DNA from: JAICYJ01 sp045806525
GTDB lineage: Bacteria; Actinomycetota; Thermoleophilia; Gaiellales; JAICJC01
Assembly: GCA_045806525.1 (NCBI GenBank)
Contig: JBJMJD010000014.1
Span: 10,102 to 74,101 of the forward strand
DNA length: 64,000 nt
Reading direction: 5' to 3'
A program made the translations under genes and the position numbers. The notes under the pieces are model-generated. The model did no database searches, was not told where the DNA came from, and saw nothing but the letters and a program-made list of their open reading frames with translations. This document shows, piece after piece, positions 54,836 to 63,472 of the stretch (positions within the stretch are counted from its first letter, which is position 1; each line of letters opens with the position of its first letter).

Positions 54836-55597
54836 GTGCTGTCGCCGATCGCGGTGCCGGTGATCCGGCGGCTGTCCACCGGGCAGCTGGCGCGGATCGC
54901 CGCCGTGGCCTCGATCGGCTTGTGGGGCCAGATGGTGCTGATCTATCTGGGCATCAACCAGTCCAACTCGGCCATCGCCGCGATCATCGTCGGCCTCGAG
55001 CCGGTGCTGATCGCGGTCTGGGCGGCGCTGCTCCTGAACGAGCGGTTCGCGGCGCGGACGGCCGCCGGGCTCTGCATCGGCCTGGTCGGTTCGCTGCTGG
55101 TGGCAGGGCTCGGTCGTGCTGACGGCGCCAGCCTCGCCGGGCTGCTGTTTCTTCTGGGCACGGGCGTGGCGTTCTCGTGGTACACGGTCGCGAGCAAGTC
55201 GTTCCTGGGCATGTGCACCCCGGTCGAGCTGACGGCCGTGATCAGCGTCGCCGGGGCGATCTGGGCGCTGGCGCCGATGCTGGCCGAGATCGCTCTGGGA
55301 AACGGGCTGGACGGCACCGGGCCGCGCGGCTGGCTGATGGTGCTGTACCTCGGCATCGGTAACAGCGTGATCGCCTACTCGCTCTGGAACCGGGCGTTGC
55401 GCGGCCTGCCGGCGGCCGCGGTGGGCGCATCGCTGTACGCCCAGCCGATCCTGGGGGCGGGGCTATCCTGGCTGCTGTTGCGAGACGCGCTGCCGGCGAC
55501 GTTCGTGCCGGGGGCGGTGCTGGTGCTGGCGGGCGTCTACGTGGCCTCATCGGCCCGAACCCCGGCTCCCGAGAGCCTGCCGGAACGCCTGCCGTGA
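54836..55597 (+). CDS. EamA-type drug/metabolite transporter (start uncertain)
   Basis: At least 253 residues with eight or more membrane helices in two EamA repeats (GINQSNSAIAAIIVGLEPVL; GASLYAQPILGAGLSW). The coding signal continues upstream in the same frame to about 54695, giving a full first helix (HPLAALAAANCLYAGAFPASEVA, in parts), but no ATG, GTG or TTG exists there before 54836. Either a CTG near 54701 is used, a frameshift joins it to the Lon-domain gene, or the N-terminus is lost. Efflux of small metabolites is the usual role. Confidence 0.8.
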   Translation: MLSPIAVPVIRRLSTGQLARIAAVASIGLWGQMVLIYLGINQSNSAIAAIIVGLEPVLIAVWAALLLNERFAARTAAGLCIGLVGSLLVAGLGRADGASLAGLLFLLGTGVAFSWYTVASKSFLGMCTPVELTAVISVAGAIWALAPMLAEIALGNGLDGTGPRGWLMVLYLGIGNSVIAYSLWNRALRGLPAAAVGASLYAQPILGAGLSWLLLRDALPATFVPGAVLVLAGVYVASSARTPAPESLPERLP

Positions 55598-55627
55598 GGG
55601 ACGGGTGACCGCCGCCGTAACCGTCCC
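55598..55627 (+). terminator. Hairpin after the EamA gene
   Basis: GGGACGG and CCGTCCC arms (7 bp) directly after the EamA stop, no T run. The convergent gap to 55788 also holds a 29-bp repeat copy and a less GC-rich patch near 55695-55740 with no gene. Confidence 0.4.
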
Positions 55628-55652
55628 GTGACTGCGCCGTGACCGCCCGTTG

Positions 55653-55681
55653 GCAACCCCCGCGTCTGGCACCGGTGTTGC
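55653..55681 (-). repeat. 29-bp hairpin repeat, copy 3
   Basis: Reverse complement starts GCAACACCGGTGCCAG, 27 of 29 bases identical to the copy at 15644, including the loop word GGTGCCAG. Lies between the convergent EamA and ggt genes. Confidence 0.75.
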
Positions 55682-55788
55682 GCGCGGACGACCGTCATTT
55701 TGCTCAACCATGGGGTAAAACCGCCCAATTTGCTACGGTCGCCGTGGTGGTTCGATGCGGAACCGGCACGGATCGTGATCGCGGTGTG

Positions 55789-57366
55789 TCAGTCGAGGAC
55801 AAGGCCGAAGCACGAGCGGCGGGGATCGCCCGCCGCCGAGAGCTCGCCGCGGTCGTCCCGGCGCACCGCGTTGGCGCCGCCGAAGTAGAGGTTCAGCCCG
55901 TCGAAGCGCACCAGCTGCTCGCCCCAGCGCTGCAGCCGCTCCAGCTGGTCGGGCTCGAGCCCGCCCTCGCAGTCGAGCCGGCCGCTCTCGACGTGGACCC
56001 GCGGGAAGGCCACCGCCTCGTCGATCGGCATGCCGTGCGCCACCACGTTCACGATCACCTGCGTGATCGCCGAGCGCAGCCGGTTCGACCCGCTCGAGCC
56101 GACCACCAGCCGCACAGCCCCGTCACGCTCGAGCAGCGTCGGCGCCTGCATGCTGGTGAGCCGATGACCTGGGCGCAGGTGCCGGCCGGCCGCCAGGTCC
56201 TCCTCACCCATCATGTTGTTCAGGTGCAGACCGGTGCCCGGGACGATCACGCCCGAGTGGCTCCCGTTCGACGCCGTGAATGCTGCCGCGTTTCCCTCGC
56301 CGTCGATCACCGAGATGTGCGTCGTGCCGCGGTCGCTTGCCAGCACGGGCGCCGCTGACGGCGCGCCCTGCAGCGCCCGCTCGATCTCTCGTCGCCCCTC
56401 CTGCACCTGCTCGCGCGACAGCAGGTGCGCCGCCAGCCCACCCCTGTGAAGCAGCCGCGCGAAGCGCGCGTCGCGCCGCCGTCCTGCGGCACGCATGGAC
56501 TCCGCCAGCACCCGCAGCGACTCCGCCCGGCCCGGCCCGCGCCCCGGCGCGAACGGCTCCAGCGCCGCCAGCATGTAGGCGATCAGGACGCCGCCCGACG
56601 ACGGCGGCGCGTTCGTCGTCAGCTCGTGCCCCCCGTACGCCGAGCGCAGCGGCCTCCGCCACACCGGCCGGTAGGACGCCAGATCGGCCATCGTGAGACG
56701 GCCGCCGTGCCGGTGCTGGTGGTCGACCATCGCCCGCGCCAGGTCGCCGCGGTACAGCACGTCCGGCCCATCCTCGGCCAGGAGCTCGATCGTGCCCGCC
56801 AGCTCCTTTTGCACGATCGCGTCTCCCTGCCTGACGTAGCGTCCGCCCGGGGCGAAGACCGCCGACGCCTCGGGCGTGCTGGTCAGGATCCCCCGGATCG
56901 CGTCGAACACCGCTTTCTGCCCGCCGTTGGTGGGCACGCCACGCGCCGCGGTCGCCGCCGCCGGCCTCAGCAGCTCGGCCCACGCGAGCCGCCCGTACCT
57001 GCGGTGCGCCGCGTGCAGCCCGGCCACCACTCCCGGCACCGCGCACGCCGCCGACCCCACGTGGAACACCTGCGTCGTTTGCTCGTCGAACGGCACCAGA
57101 ACCTGCTCCACCTCGACCAGCCGCCGTCCTGGCGGCAGGTCGCGACCGGGGATGGCCGTGAACGCGTCAAGCAGTGCCGCCCTCCCCCGCGCCGGTCGCA
57201 CCATCACGAACCCGCCGCCGCAGGGCCCGGTCAGAGCCGGCTCCGCCGCCCACGACATGGCGCCCGCCGCGACCACCGCGTCCACCGCCGTTCCGCCGGC
57301 TTCCAGCGCCGCCGCGCCGGCGCGCGCCGTCAGCTCATGGCCTGCGGCGATCGCGCCCCGCGCCAT
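55789..57366 (-). CDS. ggt: Gamma-glutamyltransferase-family protein
   Basis: Ntn-hydrolase that cleaves glutathione or other gamma-glutamyl compounds and self-processes. 525 residues; the catalytic threonine that becomes the new N-terminus is in DRGTTHISVID, and the donor-site segments GGGFVMV, NAPPSSGG and VGSSGSNR are present. There is no signal peptide, unlike secreted GGTs, so cytoplasmic action is likely. ATG is nine bases after the ftsZ stop, with TAGGAG as Shine-Dalgarno overlapping that stop. Confidence 0.9.
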   Translation of the reverse strand: MARGAIAAGHELTARAGAAALEAGGTAVDAVVAAGAMSWAAEPALTGPCGGGFVMVRPARGRAALLDAFTAIPGRDLPPGRRLVEVEQVLVPFDEQTTQVFHVGSAACAVPGVVAGLHAAHRRYGRLAWAELLRPAAATAARGVPTNGGQKAVFDAIRGILTSTPEASAVFAPGGRYVRQGDAIVQKELAGTIELLAEDGPDVLYRGDLARAMVDHQHRHGGRLTMADLASYRPVWRRPLRSAYGGHELTTNAPPSSGGVLIAYMLAALEPFAPGRGPGRAESLRVLAESMRAAGRRRDARFARLLHRGGLAAHLLSREQVQEGRREIERALQGAPSAAPVLASDRGTTHISVIDGEGNAAAFTASNGSHSGVIVPGTGLHLNNMMGEEDLAAGRHLRPGHRLTSMQAPTLLERDGAVRLVVGSSGSNRLRSAITQVIVNVVAHGMPIDEAVAFPRVHVESGRLDCEGGLEPDQLERLQRWGEQLVRFDGLNLYFGGANAVRRDDRGELSAAGDPRRSCFGLVLD

Positions 57367-57375
57367 CGCGCGCTC

Positions 57376-58623
57376 CTACCCCTGCAGGAAGCTTGGCGGC
57401 TCGAGCAGATCGCTCGGCGGCGGCGCCTGCGGACGCTCGGCGCGAGCCTCCACGCCCGGGGATCCTGAGAACGAGAAGCCCGTGGCCACGACCGTCACCC
57501 ACATCTGCCCGGCCAGCTGCTCGTCCACCGACGCGCCGAAGATGATGTTCGTGCGATCGTCGGACGCCGCACGCACGATCTCGGCCGCCTCGTTCACCTC
57601 GTGCAGCGACAGGTCGCTGCCGCCCGAGATCGAGAGCAGGATGCCGCGGGCGCCGCGCACCTCGTGGTCGATCAGCGGACTCTTGATCGCACGCGTCGCG
57701 GCCTCGGCGGCACGGTTCGGCCCCGTCGACATGCCGATCCCCATCATCGCCGTACCCGCATCCGACATCACTGCGCGCACGTCCGCGAAGTCGAGGTTGA
57801 TCAGCCCCGGCAGGGTGATCAGGTCGCAGATGCCCTGCACGCCCTGGCGCAGCACGTCGTCGGCGATCCGGAACGCGTCGACCAGCGTCGTACCCTTCTC
57901 GAGCACGTCCAGCAGCCGGTCGTTGGGGATCACGATCACCGTGTCGGAGGAGTCGCGCAGCGCCTCCACGCCGCCCCGCGACTGCTGCCCGCGCCGGCTG
58001 CCCTCAAACCCGAACGGCGACGTCACGATGCCGACGGTGAGAGCGCCCACCTCGCGGGCGATGCGGGCCACGACCGGCGCCGCTCCGGTGCCTGTGCCGC
58101 CGCCCTCTCCGGCGGTCACGAACACCATGTCCGACCCGCGCAGCACGGTCTTGATGCGGTCATAGCTGCCCTCAGCGGCCAGCTTGCCGACCTCGGGGTC
58201 GGCTCCCGATCCGAGTCCCTGCGTCTGCTCGCGGCCGATATGGATCTTGGTCGGCGCGTCCGACATCTGCAGCTGCTGGATGTCGGTGTTGACGGCGATG
58301 AACTCGACGCCCTTCACATCGGACTCGATCATCCGGTTGACGGCGTTGCAGCCGCCGCCGCCCACGCCAACCACCCGGATCACGGCCAGGTACGGCTGAC
58401 CGTCCGGGCGCGGGAAGCGCGAGGTGTCGGTCGGCTCGGGTAGGTCGATCAGCTGCGGACGGACGGCGTCGGCCGCCGCCGACGCTGCCGGAGCGGCCTT
58501 CGACTTGGCGCGGCCGCGCGGGGCCGGCTGCTCCTCGGCGTCCTTCTCGGCGCTCTGACTGGCCTCGGTCGCCTTGAACAGCTGGGCGAGCGGGCCGTCG
58601 CGCATGCTGTTGCGCTTAGCCAT
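57376..58623 (-). CDS. ftsZ: Cell division protein FtsZ with N-terminal extension
   Basis: Tubulin-like GTPase forming the division ring. 415 residues: an 80-residue Ala/Pro-rich N-terminal extension, GTPase core with GVGGGGCNAVNRM and the tubulin signature GGGTGTG at 174-180, the catalytic T7 loop GLINLDFADV, and a short linker ending in a conserved-tail-like LLEPPSFLQG. All catalytic motifs are intact. It is outside the usual dcw cluster and overlaps parA by eight bases, suggesting co-expression of division and chromosome-positioning genes. Cannot tell whether it is the only FtsZ. Confidence 0.94.
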   Translation of the reverse strand: MAKRNSMRDGPLAQLFKATEASQSAEKDAEEQPAPRGRAKSKAAPAASAAADAVRPQLIDLPEPTDTSRFPRPDGQPYLAVIRVVGVGGGGCNAVNRMIESDVKGVEFIAVNTDIQQLQMSDAPTKIHIGREQTQGLGSGADPEVGKLAAEGSYDRIKTVLRGSDMVFVTAGEGGGTGTGAAPVVARIAREVGALTVGIVTSPFGFEGSRRGQQSRGGVEALRDSSDTVIVIPNDRLLDVLEKGTTLVDAFRIADDVLRQGVQGICDLITLPGLINLDFADVRAVMSDAGTAMMGIGMSTGPNRAAEAATRAIKSPLIDHEVRGARGILLSISGGSDLSLHEVNEAAEIVRAASDDRTNIIFGASVDEQLAGQMWVTVVATGFSFSGSPGVEARAERPQAPPPSDLLEPPSFLQG

Positions 58624-59368
58624 CTCGGAGTACCTCCCCCGCCAGATCCCGGTAGGCCTTGGCGGCCTTCCCCTTGGAATCGTACTTGAGCACCGAGGTG
58701 CCCTTCACGGGCGCCTCCGCATAGCGGATCGTCTTTCGGATCTTGGTCTCGAACACGAGGTCGCCGAAGTTCTCCTGAAGGATCTCGACCGCCTCACGCG
58801 AGTGCAGCGTGCGGCCGTCGAACATGGTCGGCAGGATCCCCGCGATGCGCACGTCCGGGTTCAGGTTCTCGCGGATCATGGTCAGCGTGTTCTCGAGCTG
58901 GATCAGCCCTCGCAGCGACAGGTACTCGCACTGCACCGGCACGATCACGCCGTCCGCCGCCGTGAGCGCGTTGATCGTGAGCAGGCCCAGCGACGGCGGC
59001 GTGTCGATCAGCACGTAGTCATAGCGGCCACGCACGGGCAGCAGCGCCTTCTGCAGCGCCCGCTCGCGGCCGATCATCGACGACAGCGCCAGCTCGGCGC
59101 CGGCCAGGTCGATGCTGGATGCGGCCAGGTCGATCTCGCGCTCCAGGATCACATCTTCCAGCGGTGTCTTATGCACCAGCACGTCGAACATGGTGCGGTC
59201 GAGCTCGTCGGGGTCGATGCCCTGGCTCATTGTCAGGTTCGACTGGGGATCGAGGTCCACGCACAGCACCCGCTTGCCGCGCTCAACCAGGGCAACGCCG
59301 AGGTTGAGTGTGGTCGTGGTCTTCGCGACCCCGCCTTTCTGGTTTGCGAGCGCGATCACCTGCCCCAC
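58616..59368 (-). CDS. parA: ParA/Soj-family ATPase
   Basis: Chromosome or cargo partitioning ATPase. 250 residues with the deviant Walker A KGGVAKTT, VDLDPQ and the IDTPPSLG Walker B segment. GTG at 59368 is chosen because GGAGG lies seven bases upstream; the longer frame to 59449 lacks similarity. No parB in the window, so its partner, and whether it serves the chromosome or a polar complex, is unknown. Overlaps ftsZ. Confidence 0.92.
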   Translation of the reverse strand: MGQVIALANQKGGVAKTTTTLNLGVALVERGKRVLCVDLDPQSNLTMSQGIDPDELDRTMFDVLVHKTPLEDVILEREIDLAASSIDLAGAELALSSMIGRERALQKALLPVRGRYDYVLIDTPPSLGLLTINALTAADGVIVPVQCEYLSLRGLIQLENTLTMIRENLNPDVRIAGILPTMFDGRTLHSREAVEILQENFGDLVFETKIRKTIRYAEAPVKGTSVLKYDSKGKAAKAYRDLAGEVLRDG

Positions 59369-59507
59369 AGCGAGTCCTCCAACGATCGTGAGATCCGGCC
59401 GGGTACGTCCCTCGAGAGCCGCGGCCGCTGCACCGGTTCCGAACTGCATCGGAACGCTGTTTCGTGCCTGGGCAGTCTATTCCTGCCCGGTTCCCCGGCT
59501 TGTCTGG

Positions 59508-60575
59508 CTACTGCCCGCGGTCGCGGGCGGTTGCGATCCGCTCGGCCGGCATCGGATGCGAGGCCGTCAGCGTGTGCCACAGCCAGGGCGGCTCCAGCTC
59601 CATCAGGTTCTGATCGACAAGCCGCTCGAAGGTGACCGCGTAGCGCTCCCCCTGGCCGGTGACGTCGACGGCGTAGGCGTCGGCCCGCCGCTCCAGCGCG
59701 CGGGAGTACGCCGCGCCCAGCGGCGACACCAGCGCCGAGCCGACGGTGAGGCCGAGCGCCAGCGACGGCAGCGACGTGAGGTGGCCCGGGCCGTCGGGCG
59801 ACAGCTCGCGGACGCCCAGCCAGGCTCCGGCCATGCCGGCTGCCAGCGTCAGCGCGGTGATCCCCAGCAGCCGCCACACATCGCCGTGGGCGTGGTGGCC
59901 GAGCTCGTGCGCCAGCACCAGGCGGGTATCGGTGAGTCCCTCCTCAGCGTCTTCGCCCTCGGCGATGGTGTCGCCCACGTACACCCGCAGGGTCGGCCCC
60001 AGGCCGGCCACCATCGCGTTTGCGGCGGACGTCTTCTCGCCCATGTGGAGCAGCCGCATCTCCTTGACCGGCACGCCGCTGCTACGCACCGTCGCCCACA
60101 GCTCGTCGGCCATCGGCCCGTCGGACAGCGGCTCGCTCTTCATGAACAGCGGCAGCAGCAGCACCGGGAACAGCACCGACAGCGCCACGGACACCACCAT
60201 CGCGCCGCCCCAGGCAGGCACCGGCCACCAGTTCGGCCACAGCCGGCCCAGACCCAGCAGGCCGAGCGCGATCAGGCCGCCCAGCACCAGGCCGATCGCT
60301 CGAGCCTTGGCCTGGTCGGCGAGCCAGCCGCCGGTGGTCTGCCGGGATAGGCCGTTCCGGCGCGAAAGCACCTCGCCGGCGTACCCGAACGGCAGCGAGA
60401 TCAGCGGCAGCACGATGGCGAGCGCGACCACGCACCCCCACCCGCCCAGCCGATCCGCCCAGTGCACGATCCCGATCAGCACCACAAAACTGGCGGCGGA
60501 GTCGGCCCACGACAGCCGCCGGCGGGCCCGGTTGTAGACAGCAGCCTGGCGCTGCCTGAGCTGGTCGCCCTGCAT
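59508..60575 (-). CDS. M48-family membrane zinc metalloprotease (CAAX protease-like)
   Basis: 355 residues, about five membrane helices. Zinc motif HELGHHAHGD, third ligand in ERRADAYAVD, and family AANAMVAGLG. Resembles Ste24/HtpX-type proteases of membrane protein quality control; no isoprenylated substrate is expected in bacteria. Starts two bases after the ogt stop, so one operon with ogt. Confidence 0.9.
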   Translation of the reverse strand: MQGDQLRQRQAAVYNRARRRLSWADSAASFVVLIGIVHWADRLGGWGCVVALAIVLPLISLPFGYAGEVLSRRNGLSRQTTGGWLADQAKARAIGLVLGGLIALGLLGLGRLWPNWWPVPAWGGAMVVSVALSVLFPVLLLPLFMKSEPLSDGPMADELWATVRSSGVPVKEMRLLHMGEKTSAANAMVAGLGPTLRVYVGDTIAEGEDAEEGLTDTRLVLAHELGHHAHGDVWRLLGITALTLAAGMAGAWLGVRELSPDGPGHLTSLPSLALGLTVGSALVSPLGAAYSRALERRADAYAVDVTGQGERYAVTFERLVDQNLMELEPPWLWHTLTASHPMPAERIATARDRGQ

Positions 60576-60577
60576 GG

Positions 60578-61099
60578 TCAGGGGACCACGGTGAGCGCCG
60601 CGGGGGCCAGGGCGAGCTGACCGGGGCCGTGTCCGGCCTCGTGGTCGATCAGCCAGGCCTTGCGGGGCAGACCGCCGCCGTACCCGGTGAGCTTGCCGTC
60701 GGAGCCGATCACCCGGTGACAGGGCACGATGATCGAGATCGGGTTGCTGCCATTGGCAGCTCCCACCGCGCGCGCCGAACCGGGCCGGCCCACCCGACGT
60801 GCCAGCTCGCCGTAGCTGATCGTCTCGCCGTAGGGGATGTCGCACAGCGCTGACCACACCCGTTGCTGGAACGGCGTCCCGTGCGGGGCCAGCGGCAGGT
60901 CGAACTCGGTCAGGGTGCCCTCGAAGTAGCTGCCGAGCTGCCGTTCGGTCTCGTCCAGCACCGCGTCGTCGGCGGCGTCGCCAGCGCCCGGCCGGTGCTC
61001 CGGGAAGCGCGAGGTGTAGAGCAGCGTCAGCGCGCCGTCGCCGGCGCCGATCAGCAGCTGGCCGATCGGGGAATCGACGATCCGGTGGGCATCGGGCAC
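60578..61099 (-). CDS. ogt: Methylated-DNA-protein-cysteine methyltransferase
   Basis: Suicide repair of O6-methylguanine. 173 residues; acceptor Cys127 in IIVPCHRVIG, preceded by the arginine-finger region SARAVGAANGSNP. Full-length without an Ada N-terminal domain. GTG start with TACAGT six bases upstream, so leaderless, and no Ada-box seen. Confidence 0.96.
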   Translation of the reverse strand: MPDAHRIVDSPIGQLLIGAGDGALTLLYTSRFPEHRPGAGDAADDAVLDETERQLGSYFEGTLTEFDLPLAPHGTPFQQRVWSALCDIPYGETISYGELARRVGRPGSARAVGAANGSNPISIIVPCHRVIGSDGKLTGYGGGLPRKAWLIDHEAGHGPGQLALAPAALTVVP

Positions 61100-61105
61100 A
61101 CGCTC

Positions 61106-61111
61106 ACTGTA
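61106..61111 (-). promoter_or_regulatory. -10 box TACAGT of ogt
   Basis: TACAGT, six bases (GAGCGT), then the GTG start of ogt. Confidence 0.6.
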
Positions 61112-61127
61112 GCCATGCGCTCCGCTA

Positions 61128-62273
61128 TCAGGTCAGCCCGCGCAGCAGCTCGCGCGCGATCACCATCCGCTGGATCTGGTTGGCGCCTTCGTAGATCTGG
61201 GTGATCTTGGCGTCGCGCATCATCCGCTCGACCGGATACTCCTCGATGTAGCCGTATCCGCCCAGGATCTGCACCGCGTCGGTCGTCACCGCCATCGCCG
61301 TGTCCGAGCACATCAGCTTGGCCATCGCCGACGCCCGCGTCAGGTCCGGGCCGTCGATGCCCTCGTCGAGCATCACCCCGACGTCGTAGAGCAGCCCGCG
61401 GCTGGCCTCGACCTTGACCGCCATGTCCGCCAGCATGAACTGGATGCCCTGGTGCTCGGACAGCGGCTTGCCGAACGTCTCCCGCTCGGTCGCGTAGCGC
61501 AGCGCGTAGTCGAGCGCCGCCTGCGCGATGCCGAGCGCCTGGGCGCCGATCCCCGGCCGCGAGCGGTCGAGCACCCGCATCGCCGTTCGAAAGCCGCTGC
61601 CCTCCTCGCCGATCAGCGCCCCGGCCTCGACCCGGCAGCCCTCGAATACGAGCTCGCCGGTGGTCGACCCCTTGATGCCCATCTTCGGCTCGATCCGCGA
61701 CACCGAGAACCCCGGTGCGTCGCGCTCGACCACGAAGGCCGAGATGGCGTCGCCCGTGCGTGCGAACACGACATAGGTGTCCGCCACGCCGGCGTTCGTG
61801 ATGAATCGCTTGCTGCCGTCGATCACCCAGCCGTCGCCGTCGCGCCGTGCCGTCGTCAGCATCGCCCGGGCGTCCGAGCCCGAGCCGGCCTCGGTCAGCG
61901 CATAGGCCCCGATCCACTCGCCGCTCGCCCACCGCGGCAGGTAGCGCTGCTTCTGCTCCGCCGAGCCCGACAGCTCGACCGCGATCGCGCCCAGCGACTG
62001 CACGGCGAGCACCAGCCCGACCGTGGCATCGGCCCAGCTCAGCTCCTCGACCGCTCGCAGGAACGTGAGCGTCCCGGTGCCGGTGCCGCCGTACTCCGGC
62101 GCGAAGCCGAGCGCGAACACGTCGTTTTCGCGCAGCAGCTGCACCGCATCCCACGGGAACTCCGCCCGTTTGTCGACCTCGGCGGCGTGCGGCGCGATGT
62201 GGTCGCGGGCCAGCGTCCGCACCGCCTCGATCAGCGCCAGCTGCTCCTCGCTCTGTGGGTGTCGCACGCTCAT
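61128..62273 (-). CDS. Acyl-CoA dehydrogenase
   Basis: 381 residues, all three domains. Motifs: AYALTEAGSGSDA, ITNAGVAD, YATERETFGKPLSEHQ, and QILGGYGYIEEYPVERMMRD. Catalytic Glu in the butyryl/medium-chain position (QIYEGANQIQRM). A good candidate for the butyryl-CoA or isobutyryl-CoA step in this genome, but specificity cannot be read off. ATGA overlap with pepP upstream. Confidence 0.94.
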   Translation of the reverse strand: MSVRHPQSEEQLALIEAVRTLARDHIAPHAAEVDKRAEFPWDAVQLLRENDVFALGFAPEYGGTGTGTLTFLRAVEELSWADATVGLVLAVQSLGAIAVELSGSAEQKQRYLPRWASGEWIGAYALTEAGSGSDARAMLTTARRDGDGWVIDGSKRFITNAGVADTYVVFARTGDAISAFVVERDAPGFSVSRIEPKMGIKGSTTGELVFEGCRVEAGALIGEEGSGFRTAMRVLDRSRPGIGAQALGIAQAALDYALRYATERETFGKPLSEHQGIQFMLADMAVKVEASRGLLYDVGVMLDEGIDGPDLTRASAMAKLMCSDTAMAVTTDAVQILGGYGYIEEYPVERMMRDAKITQIYEGANQIQRMVIARELLRGLT

Positions 62274-63451
62274 GACTCGATCAGCTCCTCGGCCGCCGTG
62301 GTGATCGTCTCGAACCCGTCGGCCGTGACTGCGTACATGTTCTCGATTCCGACCGCGCCCCGCCCCGGGAACACGAACTTGGGTTCGACCGCGATCACGT
62401 TCCCCTCGACCATGGGTTCGTCGAACCCGGGCGCCAGCACCGGCAGCTCGTCGATCTCCATGCCCACGCCGTGGCCGAGAAAGCGGATCCTGCCGGCGCC
62501 GTGCCCCATGAAGTGCTCGTCGAGGCCGGCCCGCTCGGCCAGCTGCTCGGCCAGCTCGAACAGCGCGCTGGGTGCGGTTCCCGGCCGGATCTCGGGCTCG
62601 ACCGCGCGCAGGATCTCGACCGCCTGGTCGTACGCGGCACGAAGGTCGGCAGGGAGCGGGCCGAGCGCGAACGTGCGCGTCTGGTCTGCCAGGTAGCCCT
62701 GATGGCCGCCCACCAGGTCGACGATCACCGGATCGCCGACAGCCAGCACGTGGTCGTCGGGCCCCTTGCCCAGCACCGGATTCGGCCCCGGCCCGCACAG
62801 CGGCGAGTCGGAGTAGCCGGGCACCGCGCCGCTGGGCCCGCACAGCACCTGCCCGTAGTGCATCTCCTGGTTGAAGCCGCGAAACCGCAGCTGTCCCTGG
62901 TGACCGGCGCCGCGCAGCACACGCTCGACATCGGCCTGCACCATGGCCTCGGAGACGCCCACCCGCAGGAGCGACGGTACCCGCTCTGCGGCCGTCCGCA
63001 CCTGCTCGGCCGCCGCCCGCATCTGCTCGAGCTCCCAGCCCGTCTTGACCGCGCGCACCCCGCGCAGCGCCTGCGAGCAGTCGCCCAGCCGGTATCCGGG
63101 CAGCCGCTGCTGGTAGCCGAGGTAGCGCGCGGCGGGCAGCACATCCAGCTCGAGCCCGACCGTGGCACCGGCGTCCACGCCGCAGCCGGCCAGCGCATCC
63201 GCCAGCCCCGACAGCGAGCCCAGCCGCTCGATCAGCTCCAGCGGCGACTCCTCCCGGGCCCGCTCCAGCGTGCGCCGCACCAGCAGCCGCGGCCGGCCCG
63301 ATGCCGGCACGATCAGGTGCGCCTGCTGGTTGGTGCCGGTCAGGTAGGCGAGGTCGGTGCTCTCGACGATCACGGCGGCATCCAGGCCGCCCGCCGCGAG
63401 GGCTGCCTGGAACCGCGCGAGCCGCCCCTCGATCTCCTCAGCCGCTATCAC
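62270..63451 (-). CDS. pepP: M24-family Xaa-Pro aminopeptidase-like metallopeptidase
   Basis: 393 residues: N-terminal creatinase-like domain and C-terminal pita-bread domain with metal ligands in IVDLVGGHQGYLADQTRTF, LGHGVGMEIDE, EPKFVFPG and GIENMYAV. Cleaves after N-terminal X-Pro, or is a related dipeptidase. GTG at 63451 is chosen because TAGTCT lies seven bases upstream; the frame runs further but into the divergent gene. Confidence 0.9.
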   Translation of the reverse strand: MIAAEEIEGRLARFQAALAAGGLDAAVIVESTDLAYLTGTNQQAHLIVPASGRPRLLVRRTLERAREESPLELIERLGSLSGLADALAGCGVDAGATVGLELDVLPAARYLGYQQRLPGYRLGDCSQALRGVRAVKTGWELEQMRAAAEQVRTAAERVPSLLRVGVSEAMVQADVERVLRGAGHQGQLRFRGFNQEMHYGQVLCGPSGAVPGYSDSPLCGPGPNPVLGKGPDDHVLAVGDPVIVDLVGGHQGYLADQTRTFALGPLPADLRAAYDQAVEILRAVEPEIRPGTAPSALFELAEQLAERAGLDEHFMGHGAGRIRFLGHGVGMEIDELPVLAPGFDEPMVEGNVIAVEPKFVFPGRGAVGIENMYAVTADGFETITTAAEELIES

Positions 63452-63457
63452 GCGGCG

Positions 63458-63464
63458 TAGACTA
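63458..63464. promoter_or_regulatory. Symmetric divergent -10 element between pepP and the amidohydrolase gene
   Basis: GTAGACTAC reads TAGACT on the plus strand (nine bases before TTG 63473) and TAGTCT on the minus strand (seven bases before GTG 63451). Confidence 0.55.
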
Positions 63465-63472
63465 CCGGCCGT

